From a virus: a stretch of DNA of 39,262 nt. The DNA is taken from the IMG/VR virus record IMGVR_UViG_3300044712_001720, positions 1 to 39,262 of that record. The stretch is one strand, 5' to 3'. Under the pieces are notes generated by a model. That model was not told the origin of the DNA and made no database searches. It saw nothing but the letters and a program-made list of their open reading frames with translations. A program made the translations under genes and the position numbers. Below, piece after piece: positions 25,954 to 32,349 of this stretch. Positions within the stretch are counted from its first letter, which is position 1; the number at the start of each line of letters is the position of its first letter.

Positions 25954-26502
25954 CTAAAACGGTATATCATCCGGAAAATCCGGAGGTGTGCTCATATCAT
26001 CATCGTAGGATAGGTCACCTTGCCCCGGATTGTGATTTCCCGTAGGCGCATTTGCATCCGCATTGGCATTTTGGTGTCCAGGGCCGTTTGAAGCGCTTTG
26101 CGCCCTTCCTGATGAAGCCTGAGCGTTTTGACTATTCCCCGCGGGATTGTTTCCACCTTGACTATTGCCTGATTGGGCGTGCCCCCCAAGCAATTGAACA
26201 TTCTGTGCCATAATCTCGATTTTCGAAAATGACTGGCCGTCCTGCTCCCATCGGTTCTGGCGGAGTTCTCCCTCGATCGCGACTTGTTTTCCCTTCACCA
26301 GGTATTGTTGAAGGGTTTCCGCAGCGCGTCCCCAAAGAATGATGTCAAAAAAGCTCGCTTCCTCAACCCAAGAGTCACCTTTCTTCCGGCGACGATTAAC
26401 AGCTATGGCGAATTTGTTAACTGCCATCCCACCTGATGTGTACTTAAGTTCGCTGTCACGGGTAAGCCGGCCAATCAGAATGACGTGATTTACATCAGCC
26501 AT
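25954..26502 (-). CDS. ssb: Single-stranded DNA-binding protein
   Basis: 182 residues. The OB fold covers 1-108: VNHVILIGRLTRDSELKYTS, FFDIILWGRAAETLQQYLVKG, GELRQNRWEQDGQ. A Gly/Asn/Gln-rich linker follows, then the acidic tip DFPDDIPF that in cellular SSBs recruits partner proteins. The ADVNHV and LRQNRWEQDGQS wording is close to spirochaete SSBs as I remember them, supporting that host guess. Starts directly after the preceding TAG. Confidence 0.95.
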   Translation of the reverse strand: MADVNHVILIGRLTRDSELKYTSGGMAVNKFAIAVNRRRKKGDSWVEEASFFDIILWGRAAETLQQYLVKGKQVAIEGELRQNRWEQDGQSFSKIEIMAQNVQLLGGHAQSGNSQGGNNPAGNSQNAQASSGRAQSASNGPGHQNANADANAPTGNHNPGQGDLSYDDDMSTPPDFPDDIPF

Positions 26503-26748
26503 CTATTTTCCAACCTTCTTGAGATACGCGACCCTCGGCCAGTAGTACTTTTCCCCAACCATGACGACATAAGATTCATGATTACGCGGCTTGCCAGGAT
26601 ACCGGAGACCAGCAAGCACTCCGTCCCCCGGCCTTGTTCCTGCAGGCAGAACAACAACGATCTTTCCCTTTTTCGTTTTGATATACCCAGCCGCCTGGCT
26701 ATCCCACTTAACCTTGTCACCCAGCTCGAACGTGATTTGTTTCTTCAT
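26503..26748 (-). CDS. Conserved small phage protein, SH3-like
   Basis: 81 residues. FELGDKVKWDSQAAGYIKTK, then a KIVVVLPAG strand and RNHESYVVMVGEKYYWPRV. I recognise this as a small conserved protein found next to phage SSB and recombination genes, probably an SH3/KOW-like barrel. Biochemical function is unknown. Confidence 0.6.
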   Translation of the reverse strand: MKKQITFELGDKVKWDSQAAGYIKTKKGKIVVVLPAGTRPGDGVLAGLRYPGKPRNHESYVVMVGEKYYWPRVAYLKKVGK

Positions 26749-26787
26749 CGCCTTGTTTCTCCTTTTTGAGAATGATACAGAATCGAA

Positions 26788-27108
26788 CTAGCCCTTATAC
26801 TCGATATGATCAGCAGCAATCATGACCATGTTTTTTGAGATCCCTTCAACATTGAAAAAGAACTGCTCGATGTGCCCAATAATGCGAACGGATCGACCCG
26901 GGGTGCATTTTTCTTCAACTTCTTTAGCCATTGTGTTTTCTGCAACAACTTCAAGTTCTGATATTTTCTTCTTTCGATCGTTGCTCACGCCCCGGAACGT
27001 GGTGTTGAAAATGGTAAAGATGGTTAAAAGCCCTCCATCGGGAGTTTCGCCGGCCTCCGGATGGTCTTTTACAGTACCTTCGATCAAAAGACTGTTTAAT
27101 TGATGCAT
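26788..27108 (-). CDS. Second SSB-like (OB-fold) protein
   Basis: 106 residues beginning MHQLNSLLIEGTVKDHPEAG. The start and the GRSVRIIGHIEQF stretch (about 68-80) follow the OB-fold plan of SSB-type proteins, but the protein is shorter and has no acidic tail. GGAGCATCGTT precedes ATG. Two SSB-like genes two genes apart suggest one binds ssDNA generally while the other has a special substrate or partner (inference). Confidence 0.65.
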   Translation of the reverse strand: MHQLNSLLIEGTVKDHPEAGETPDGGLLTIFTIFNTTFRGVSNDRKKKISELEVVAENTMAKEVEEKCTPGRSVRIIGHIEQFFFNVEGISKNMVMIAADHIEYKG

Positions 27109-27119
27109 AACGATGCTCC

Positions 27120-27269
27120 TTAATTCTCGTCTATTGGGTTCTTGGTTGAATCCTCGCCCGACTGTTTATCGCGGCGTCGCGCTTCCATTGTCTCGTCGAT
27201 ATCCTTATAGAGATCTTCGTTTGTGAGTACACCAAGCGAATCTATATAAGATTCGAAATTATCGATCAT
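27120..27269 (-). CDS. Small acidic protein (49 residues)
   Basis: A short frame missed by length cut-offs: MIDNFESYIDSLGVLTNEDL, then a charged tail. GAGGA lies eight bases before ATG, and the TAA is 12 bases before the next gene's ATG. Highly charged and probably helical. Function unknown. Confidence 0.55.
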   Translation of the reverse strand: MIDNFESYIDSLGVLTNEDLYKDIDETMEARRRDKQSGEDSTKNPIDEN

Positions 27270-27299
27270 TAAAAATCCTCTTTACTAAAATTGCTGTTA

Positions 27300-27376
27300 T
27301 GGGGTCAGAAGGATTCGAACCGACGACCTGCGTTGGAATTAACTCAATCGCTGCTCTACCGCTGAGCTATAACCCC
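27300..27376 (-). tRNA. Atypical tRNA with enlarged anticodon arm
   Basis: The minus strand gives a 7-bp acceptor stem (GGGGTTA with TGACCCC, one G-U), a perfect D arm (GCTC-AGCGGTA-GAGC) and a canonical T loop TTCGAAT. Two parts are irregular. Between D arm and variable loop there are 22 bases instead of 17, giving a GCG/CGC-based stem and an enlarged loop with TAA near its centre. The T stem GTCGG/CCTTC has two mismatches. No CCA is encoded. It may be a degenerate tRNA, a frameshift-type or decoy tRNA, or need unusual folding. I do not assign an amino acid. Confidence 0.6.
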
Positions 27377-27390
27377 GGAAACCGGAAAGA

Positions 27391-27424
27391 AACCCCGCCT
27401 GTACTTGCCCAGTCAAGCGGGGTT
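27391..27424 (-). terminator. Hairpin immediately upstream of the tRNA
   Basis: AACCCCGC (27391-27398) and GCGGGGTT (27417-27424) form a perfect 8-bp stem; CTTG/CAAG can pair inside. On the minus strand it is followed by TCTTTCC. It lies between the 71-residue membrane-protein gene and the tRNA, so it may terminate that mRNA or mark a processing site. Confidence 0.55.
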
Positions 27425-27453
27425 AGAATGACCACAATTGCTAAGATCTTTCG

Positions 27454-27669
27454 CTAAGCAATGCCGCCAGTCGCAGAACACGGACGTTTATCAAAGATGT
27501 ATTTCACACCAAAGATTTGCGCGCCTGCCTCGCCAATCATGCGAACAATGTTCAGACCAGGGTCATATTTTGCGGGGCTTAAAAGTGCCGTAGCAATTTT
27601 AACCACGAAAGAAATAAAACCGCTGAACAGGCCGGCCAGGTTGACCAGAAACAGAAGAATGGTTTTCAT
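27454..27669 (-). CDS. Small membrane protein
   Basis: 71 residues, MKTILLFLVNLAGLFSGFIS, hydrophobic through about residue 30, then a short soluble end (VRMIGEAGAQIFGVKYIF). AGGAGGTAAAAGTCT precedes ATG, an excellent ribosome site. It lies between the two tRNA-like elements, and 3' hairpin 27391-27424 follows it. Function unknown. Confidence 0.6.
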   Translation of the reverse strand: MKTILLFLVNLAGLFSGFISFVVKIATALLSPAKYDPGLNIVRMIGEAGAQIFGVKYIFDKRPCSATGGIA

Positions 27670-27767
27670 AGACTTTTACCTCCTTTTTTAAGATTTCGAC
27701 CCAATGTGGTATAATGACGTCCGGTAGATCATAGCCGGATTACTGAGAGGTTTTCGTCGTAACCTCT

Positions 27768-27873
27768 TGGAAGCTGCGGGAGTCGAACCCGCTCATGTTA
27801 AGACCCTGAGTAATTGCACAAGAACGCAGTGTCTTGCGGTTTTCACAGGTGCGTACCGTTACGCCTCGCCCCC
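27768..27873 (-). ncRNA. tRNA-like RNA element with perfect T arm
   Basis: The 3' end on the minus strand has a perfect 5-bp T arm (GCGGG-TTCGACT-CCCGC, 27776-27792) and AGCTTCC plus A as an acceptor 3' half. This can pair with GGGGGCG (27867-27873), with two G-U pairs and one mismatch. A D-like arm GCGT...ACGC follows. About 57 bases separate it from the T arm, too many for normal anticodon and variable arms, and contain a 7-bp hairpin. A further stem (27744-27766, AGAGGTT with AACCTCT) lies just downstream. It may be a tRNA with an insertion, a decayed tRNA or a tRNA mimic. Confidence 0.4.
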
Positions 27874-27879
27874 GATTTT

Positions 27880-28089
27880 TCAAGAAGGCTTTATAATTAA
27901 ATCCTTCAACCTTACAATCTGATCATGAACCTCTAATTGCATACGTGTGTGCATAATCAAATGATATTCCAGCGAGCTTGCCATCAATTCCATGAGAAGC
28001 ATTTCGGGAGATAAAAGTCCATCTGTGGATGATTCCCGAGCCTTTTCCACGGAATTTCTGGCGCGAATGATAAGCTCCCTGGTTGTCAT
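27880..28089 (-). CDS. Hypothetical helical protein
   Basis: 69 residues from ATG at 28089 (MTTRELIIRARNSVEKARES), which overlaps the upstream stop as ATGA; I prefer this to the longer in-frame start at 28116. Mostly helical and Leu/Met-rich. Not recognised. Confidence 0.55.
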   Translation of the reverse strand: MTTRELIIRARNSVEKARESSTDGLLSPEMLLMELMASSLEYHLIMHTRMQLEVHDQIVRLKDLIIKPS

Positions 28090-28268
28090 TTTTGATAGAC
28101 CCCTTGAGCCTTGCAATTTGAGGGATTACAATTACCCCTCTGTGCGCAGGATTTACATGAAGCAGGTCTGTCGGTCGGAGTAATAAGCTCGAAAGCTACG
28201 CCGGCGACAAATAAAGCAAGAAATAGAATTGAAAGCGTCAGCGCAGCATTAACGAGCTTTTTACTCAT
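28086..28268 (-). CDS. Small Cys-rich membrane protein
   Basis: 60 residues from ATG at 28268 (MSKKLVNAALTLSILFLALF), overlapping the preceding stop as ATGA. One span at about 8-28, then a tail with four cysteines (SCKSCAQRGNCNPSNC), as for a disulfide knot or metal site. With an N-terminal span, the tail would face the periplasm if it is N-in. Function unknown. Confidence 0.6.
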   Translation of the reverse strand: MSKKLVNAALTLSILFLALFVAGVAFELITPTDRPASCKSCAQRGNCNPSNCKAQGVYQK

Positions 28269-28987
28269 GCGAGTATCCTTACTGCCGGAAGTCGCGCTGC
28301 AATAAAAGCGGCAATGCCTTCGATCGCGGCGTGGATCCACTTCCCTCCGTCCGCTTCAAATAACGCAACCTTGGGAGCATCGTTTAAATCAAGGCGTATT
28401 CTGAAAAGAAATTCGCTTTCAGGCTGAGTAATTTCCCGGAATGTTCGATAGGGCGAAAGCTTGACAATCGGCTTTGAAGCAGCTTCGTCCTTCTTTGCCC
28501 CGGATAACCCACGTTTCACCTGGACAACTTGAGTAATCCCGTCGTCTTCTGCGCCGATTGTGGTTCCGCCAACTAACGACGAGGCAAACGAAAGCACATA
28601 TTCTGAATCGTCGCCGTCCTTGCGTTCAAACTGAGAGCGGAAACGAATTGCGAATTCTTCCTGGCTTAAAAATGTTCCGAATGGGAACGTTTCTAGTCGA
28701 CTGTCAATAATTGCAGTCACGGGCGATTCGCGTTTACGATCGGCGCCAAACACGGGAGTAATAAACTGGACGTTTTTATTGTCTATTATGTGAACGAATT
28801 CATTGGTGACGATGCTATTTGAAATAAAGTCACATAATCCCGAAAGGGTATGAACTACGATCGTATCCACCAAAGGATTAAAAACGATCGGTTTCAGTTG
28901 TACCGGAGAGAATTTTTGCCCGCCTATATCGAGAAGGGTTTTTTCATTAACCAATTGCTCGATCTTGTCTATTACTGGCTTATCCAT
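28265..28987 (-). CDS. Conserved phage protein of early/replication region
   Basis: 240 residues. I recognise the family by TIVVHTLSGLCDFI (about 42-55), the SYRTF-like LSPYRTFREITQPESEFLFR (about 178-197) and the ALFEADGGKWIHAAIE end. These occur in phages of several bacterial phyla, near recombination and SSB genes. No enzyme motif is visible. AAGGAATTAATTA precedes the ATG. It is followed by a small membrane gene through an ATGA overlap. Confidence 0.6.
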   Translation of the reverse strand: MDKPVIDKIEQLVNEKTLLDIGGQKFSPVQLKPIVFNPLVDTIVVHTLSGLCDFISNSIVTNEFVHIIDNKNVQFITPVFGADRKRESPVTAIIDSRLETFPFGTFLSQEEFAIRFRSQFERKDGDDSEYVLSFASSLVGGTTIGAEDDGITQVVQVKRGLSGAKKDEAASKPIVKLSPYRTFREITQPESEFLFRIRLDLNDAPKVALFEADGGKWIHAAIEGIAAFIAARLPAVRILA

Positions 28988-28998
28988 TAATTAATTCC

Positions 28999-29325
28999 TT
29001 ATTCTGCTTTTTGTTCCGGGAATTGAAGTTCCGGACCGGGTTCGTCTTCAAGCGCGACGAGTTTGCCGTCCACGCGATCGAAGAACATAAACGATGCTTG
29101 CGGTTTTGTATGCGCAAGCTTTGACGTTACTTTTAGCGTTACCTCAGCATTGCGCCGGGTTTTATCGGGCTTGATCGATAGCTCAATGGTCACTTTTCTG
29201 ACTGCTGCGGGATCCGTGTTGATATCCGCTATGTTTGCGATAACGGCTTTCATTTCATCATCAAACAGGTCAAGCACCGCGCCATGCTGAAAAGTGTCAA
29301 GCGTCACTTCTTTCATTTTGTCCAT
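28999..29325 (-). CDS. Conserved phage protein, partner of the next gene
   Basis: 108 residues. The pattern LDLFDDEMKAVIANIADINT then RKVTIELSIKPDKTRRNAEV and a beta-rich end with a DGKLVALE segment is common in phage early regions, usually just upstream of the YRTF/ALFEADGG family, as here. The two may form a complex (inference). GGGGAGG precedes ATG. Confidence 0.6.
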   Translation of the reverse strand: MDKMKEVTLDTFQHGAVLDLFDDEMKAVIANIADINTDPAAVRKVTIELSIKPDKTRRNAEVTLKVTSKLAHTKPQASFMFFDRVDGKLVALEDEPGPELQFPEQKAE

Positions 29326-29473
29326 ATTTTTTTGCCTCCCCGAAACGAGCGATTATCCCAAACATAAGGGATATAAAACCTTCCAAACACCCGAAGCCTT
29401 CTTCCTCGGTTTCCGGTATTTCCAGCCCCGGAAGGCCGTATTATGAATTAGCGCGACGCGCTAAGATGCCAAT

Positions 29474-29812
29474 TTATTTAGCCTGTTCAGCCTCGTCCTC
29501 GACGTCAAATTCTGCAAACATTTTCACGGCCTGTCGATGAACAGCTTCGACAAGGGCCTCGGCCTCTTCTTCTTCGCGTTCCAGGTTTGCGAGCTGCTTG
29601 AAAATGGAAATTGCATCATCCTCATTGACAGCATTTGCGAGAGATAGTTCGAGCTTCTCGCGTTTCAAGGCGAGCTCGATACTTTTTGATTCAAGGTCAT
29701 CGCCAACACGCTCCGCGGCTCTCTTGATCATTCTGATACGAACAGGCTTCTGCATGACTTTAACAGCCGTTTCACAAGCCCCATACAATTTGTCAAAAAG
29801 CGATTTTTTCAT
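29474..29812 (-). CDS. Hypothetical coiled-coil protein
   Basis: 112 residues from ATG at 29812 (MKKSLFDKLYGACETAVKVM). GTGGAGGAACAC is its ribosome site; a GTG-started frame would swallow that site. Residues 35-105 are one long acidic coiled coil (ANLEREEEEAEALVE). Function unknown. The 148 bases downstream (29326-29473) hold no convincing gene. Confidence 0.55.
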   Translation of the reverse strand: MKKSLFDKLYGACETAVKVMQKPVRIRMIKRAAERVGDDLESKSIELALKREKLELSLANAVNEDDAISIFKQLANLEREEEEAEALVEAVHRQAVKMFAEFDVEDEAEQAK

Positions 29813-29839
29813 GTGTTCCTCCACAATATTTATGCCCGC

Positions 29840-30424
29840 TTATACAAGAGGCATTTTTATTCCAAGCAATCTGGCGCGAATTGATTTTCGGGATTCGAGT
29901 GTTTCCGAGCATCTTCCAGCCACATAATTTTCTAAACGCTCTGCATAATCTTTATCTAAACAAGGGTTTTTAAGATTTGACATTTTATCGAGATATTTAC
30001 TGGCACTATCAATATCAATTATTAATGAACTGGGGCTACTAAGCAGAGCTTCTACAGTTTGGCGTGGAGAGCCTTTCAAGCCGTCTGAAATAGACCGCGC
30101 ATCATTCATATATGATTCAAACCTTTTACGCATGGTTTCTAAAGGTGTAAAACGAGAGCTATTTAATTCAAGATCTATTGCTAAAGCTTCTGACGCTGTT
30201 ATGGGTTTTCTGTCCTGTTTTGCTGATTCAACAAACAGTAAAAAAGAAGCAGGCCACGCATGTTGCTGTAAATCAATATCAAGGGCATATACTATGCCAA
30301 AAGTAATGTCAGGTCTGGAACGCAAAATTCGTGATTCATGGCCTGCAAAACATTTCATAGAGGCCGGAGTGTTTTGGTCTTCTCTTATAGTTTCGCTTAT
30401 ATAAACTAGATCACCGACTTCCAC
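29840..30424 (-). CDS. Hypothetical early protein
   Basis: 194 residues beginning at GTG, VEVGDLVYISETIREDQNTP; the first 60 residues look like a small SH3/KOW-like barrel. The rest is helical, with a C-terminal basic helix RKSIRARLLGIKMPLV. No family recognised. Its start overlaps the small membrane-linked gene before it, so the two are probably co-translated. Confidence 0.55.
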   Translation of the reverse strand: MEVGDLVYISETIREDQNTPASMKCFAGHESRILRSRPDITFGIVYALDIDLQQHAWPASFLLFVESAKQDRKPITASEALAIDLELNSSRFTPLETMRKRFESYMNDARSISDGLKGSPRQTVEALLSSPSSLIIDIDSASKYLDKMSNLKNPCLDKDYAERLENYVAGRCSETLESRKSIRARLLGIKMPLV

Positions 30425-30575
30425 GATCCACCCCCGAAAGCTTCCCGTTCACGATCGCCGCGTCGATCCCCTGGATCACATCCTTGGCAGTCGTGAAAAT
30501 ACCCGCGATCCCGAGCGCCGGGACAAACCAGGACCGGTTGTATGTCTTTACCGCACGAATACCCCTATAAAGCAT
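30411..30575 (-). CDS. Small protein (54 residues), probably membrane-associated
   Basis: A short frame, MLYRGIRAVKTYNRSWFVPA, with a moderately hydrophobic stretch at about 15-31 and an amphipathic tail. GAGGAGGCAAAAATA is a very strong ribosome site, and the ATG overlaps the previous stop as TAATG. It fills the only gap between the HTH gene and the 194-residue gene. Function unknown. Confidence 0.6.
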   Translation of the reverse strand: MLYRGIRAVKTYNRSWFVPALGIAGIFTTAKDVIQGIDAAIVNGKLSGVDRGSR

Positions 30576-30859
30576 TATTTTTGCCTCCTCTGTTTATGTC
30601 CGCTTATAATTGCATCAGCCTGCTCGGATAACTCGTAACTGGCTGAAATCCGGACAGTGTTGCGTTCCATGTATTTCTCAAGGTCTTCCCGGGAATACCA
30701 GAGTTTGTTTCCCATCTTAAAGTGAGGAATTTCATGAGCGTGATTTTTCTGGTAAAGGGTTTTCAGGGAGTAGCCGAGGAACTCGGCTGCTTCCTGGACA
30801 GACATGCGCTGAGAGATAGCGCTAATCCCTGGGTTGATGGTTGCGATTGAGTCAGTCAT
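30575..30859 (-). CDS. Excisionase-like helix-turn-helix protein
   Basis: 94 residues. MSVQEAAEFLGYSLKTLYQKNHA...IPHFKMGNKLWYSREDLEKYM (about 19-65) is the MerR/HTH_17 winged-helix pattern of excisionases and early regulators. It is the second gene after the leftward switch promoter. Likely roles are excisionase for the integrase or an early transcription regulator; the sequence does not decide between them. Confidence 0.75.
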   Translation of the reverse strand: MTDSIATINPGISAISQRMSVQEAAEFLGYSLKTLYQKNHAHEIPHFKMGNKLWYSREDLEKYMERNTVRISASYELSEQADAIISGHKQRRQK

Positions 30860-31040
30860 GGGATGCCTCAGAGCTAGATTTTTCCGTGTGACTCATCGCT
30901 TCAATTGCAAGAATACGGAAATAAGGTCCGGCTTTTCGACCTGTCTCATTCAAATAATTTTTCCATGACGAACGCTCTTCTTGGGTCTTCCACGGAATTT
31001 TGACGTTTTCACTTAGTAATGTGTCGTTTGGTACACTCAT
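30852..31040 (-). CDS. First gene of the early operon, hypothetical
   Basis: 62 residues from ATG at 31040 (MSVPNDTLLSENVKIPWKTQ). A longer frame could start at TTG 31076, but that codon lies in the TTGACA -35 box, so it cannot be on the same transcript. The ATG lies six bases after the -10 box, so the mRNA is probably leaderless. Helical, charged, not recognised; position suggests an early Cro- or antirepressor-like role, without sequence proof. Confidence 0.55.
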   Translation of the reverse strand: MSVPNDTLLSENVKIPWKTQEERSSWKNYLNETGRKAGPYFRILAIEAMSHTEKSSSEASHD

Positions 31041-31046
31041 AGGAGC

Positions 31047-31076
31047 ATTATTGGGGTATAAACGCCACTTTGTCAA
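31047..31076 (-). promoter_or_regulatory. Early leftward promoter
   Basis: TTGACA (31076-31071) and AATAAT (31052-31047) are separated by 18 bases, near the sigma-70 consensus. The predicted start falls on or next to the ATG at 31040, giving a leaderless transcript. It lies beside the operator-like palindromes and opposes the repressor gene, so it is the expected lytic promoter under repressor control. Confidence 0.7.
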
Positions 31077-31084
31077 GTAAAAAA

Positions 31085-31108
31085 GTGTTAATTTTTACAC
31101 AATTTGTG
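31085..31108. promoter_or_regulatory. Putative repressor operator palindromes
   Basis: GTGTTAATTTTTACAC (31085-31100) has inverted GTGT/ACAC ends, and CACAATTTGTG (31098-31108) is a perfect 5+1+5 palindrome sharing its edge. Both lie between the two divergent starts, as operators in a phage switch should. Confidence 0.55.
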
Positions 31109-31125
31109 ATAAAATATACGATAAT

Positions 31126-31605
31126 ATGAGTATGACCTTTTTTGATCGCGTAAAACGCGAAGTAAAATACAAAAAAAACATGTCTATCGAGGATTGGCTT
31201 GATAGCGTGTTCTCCGGCGAGGTTAACCGGGACGCATATAATGGCTGGAGAAAAAGAAACCTACTTCCCCGACTAGATATAGCTGTGCGAATGGCTCGAG
31301 ATTTTGGAACAACAGTTAAATATCTGCTCGATGGAATAGATCCTAATCTTACAAAAGAAGATCACGAAATACTTTCCTTGGCGCGAAAATACAAACCTAT
31401 TCTTTACGACCTTGAAAATCTCATCCCCGAAACACTACAAACCATTCAAACTATGATTCACGCTGCAGCGATGTCCCAGGTAAAAAAAAACGAACCTCAA
31501 TTAAATGAACTTCCTGAAGGATCCGTCGTCAGGATTCCGCCAGTAAAAGGCGAAAAGCTCGAAATAAATCAAAATATCCATAATTCTGCCGAAAATATAG
31601 TATAA
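31126..31605 (+). CDS. CI-type phage repressor
   Basis: 159 residues. The N-terminal domain (1-70: SIEDWLDSVF...NRDAYNGWRKRNLLPRLDIAVRMARDFGTTVKYLLDG) is the Phage_CI_repr helix-turn-helix. The C terminus is short (about 85 residues, helical then polar) and lacks the Ser-Lys peptidase domain of LexA-like repressors, so induction by self-cleavage is unlikely. No Shine-Dalgarno sequence precedes ATG; a GATAAT box lies just before it and a second ATG at 31132 could be the real leaderless start. It should hold the leftward early promoter off in the lysogen. Confidence 0.8.
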   Translation: MSMTFFDRVKREVKYKKNMSIEDWLDSVFSGEVNRDAYNGWRKRNLLPRLDIAVRMARDFGTTVKYLLDGIDPNLTKEDHEILSLARKYKPILYDLENLIPETLQTIQTMIHAAAMSQVKKNEPQLNELPEGSVVRIPPVKGEKLEINQNIHNSAENIV

Positions 31606-31634
31606 AATTTATCTATAAAAAAGGCATATCCAAA

Positions 31635-31895
31635 ATGAAAACTCTTTCTTTTTCACGCCCTGATGATGTCAACATGGTGAGAATCGTTCTAGTTAATGAG
31701 AAAACATTCAAACTTATCGCGGAAATTTCTGAAAAGACTTTTGATACAATGAATGAAGGCGCAATTCTTTCAGAAACGCCCACCCTGGATCACGTTTTTA
31801 GAATGGCAGCACGACGCTATCGCTCGGCAAGGTCGCGAATGGAATCGAGAAAAAGCAAGAAATCTTCGGTTTTTTCAATCCATCCTTTCCAATAA
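31635..31895 (+). CDS. Hypothetical protein downstream of repressor
   Basis: 86 residues, MKTLSFSRPDDVNMVRIVLV, with a basic tail (RRYRSARSRMESRKSKKS). It follows the repressor by 29 bases, so probably shares its transcript. The ribosome site is weak (AAGGC). Its last 79 bases overlap an opposing small gene. A lysogenic accessory role is possible; unrecognised. Confidence 0.5.
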   Translation: MKTLSFSRPDDVNMVRIVLVNEKTFKLIAEISEKTFDTMNEGAILSETPTLDHVFRMAARRYRSARSRMESRKSKKSSVFSIHPFQ

Positions 31896-31996
31896 GCCGC
31901 TTGTATAAATTTCTTTTGTTTTCGGGCTATTCGCATTTTGTTTGCAGCATAGAGGAGATCATTCCGGAGTTCTTCTCTTTTTTCATCAAGATCCAC
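31817..31996 (-). CDS. Small helical protein (59 residues)
   Basis: GTG-started frame reading VDLDEKREELRNDLLYAANK, then a helical end FLLFLDSIRDLAER. TGAGGAACGAA before GTG is a good ribosome site, and it follows the HTH gene by 18 bases, so the two form a leftward pair. It overlaps the end of the 86-residue plus-strand gene; both may be real. Confidence 0.45.
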   Translation of the reverse strand: MDLDEKREELRNDLLYAANKMRIARKQKKFIQAAYWKGWIEKTEDFLLFLDSIRDLAER

Positions 31997-32014
31997 TTCG
32001 TTCCTCAGTGCAGA

Positions 32015-32203
32015 TTAAGCTCGAAAATCCTCCGGTTTTACCTCGCCATTTACGAGAAGAAGTACTCTCAATGCTGGGATTGGAAACTCTCCCGTTCTTG
32101 CGAGCCATTTTTCCGCAGTTTTTTCCAGCACACCGGTTGTATAAGCAATTGTTGCGGCGTCAAGTGAATACTTTTCTTTCAGTTCCTCAATTTCCATGTA
32201 CAT
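32015..32203 (-). CDS. Small helix-turn-helix protein
   Basis: 62 residues, MYMEIEELKEKYSLDAATIA, followed by TTGVLEKTAEKWLARTGEFP, which reads as an XRE-like helix-turn-helix. GGGGAG lies six bases before ATG. It is transcribed opposite to the repressor operon and leads the 59-residue gene. Possible roles are second regulator or antitoxin-type partner; undecided. Confidence 0.55.
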   Translation of the reverse strand: MYMEIEELKEKYSLDAATIAYTTGVLEKTAEKWLARTGEFPIPALRVLLLVNGEVKPEDFRA

Positions 32204-32301
32204 ATACTGCTCCCCTTGAAGGAAGCTGTTTTTCGTACAAGACTGGGCAACCGCTTAAGGCCATAAGTACTATATCATGAAAAATGAAATAATATTTAAG
32301 C

Positions 32302-32329
32302 TTGACGAAAAAAAAAACAGGATTATACT
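32302..32329 (+). promoter_or_regulatory. Promoter of the lipoprotein gene
   Basis: TTGACG (32302-32307), a 16-base A-rich spacer and TATACT (32324-32329) form a near-consensus sigma-70 promoter. GGAG lies at 32339-32342 before the ATG at 32350. This gives the lipoprotein expression independent of the lytic operon. Confidence 0.75.
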
Positions 32330-32349
32330 AAGCTCATTGGAGAACATAT

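Noticed and set aside
27768-27873. Reading the tRNA-like element as a tmRNA
   Set aside because: The T arm is tmRNA-like, but the element is only about 106 bases, has a D-like stem and no visible tag reading frame.
29326-29473. Possible tiny gene (about 29 residues, TTG start) in the gap before the 108-residue gene
   Set aside because: No ATG, no clear coupling and partial overlap with the next ribosome site; too little evidence.
31041-31076. Longer start (TTG 31076) for the first early gene
   Set aside because: The TTG is part of the -35 box TTGACA, so it would lie upstream of the transcript start.
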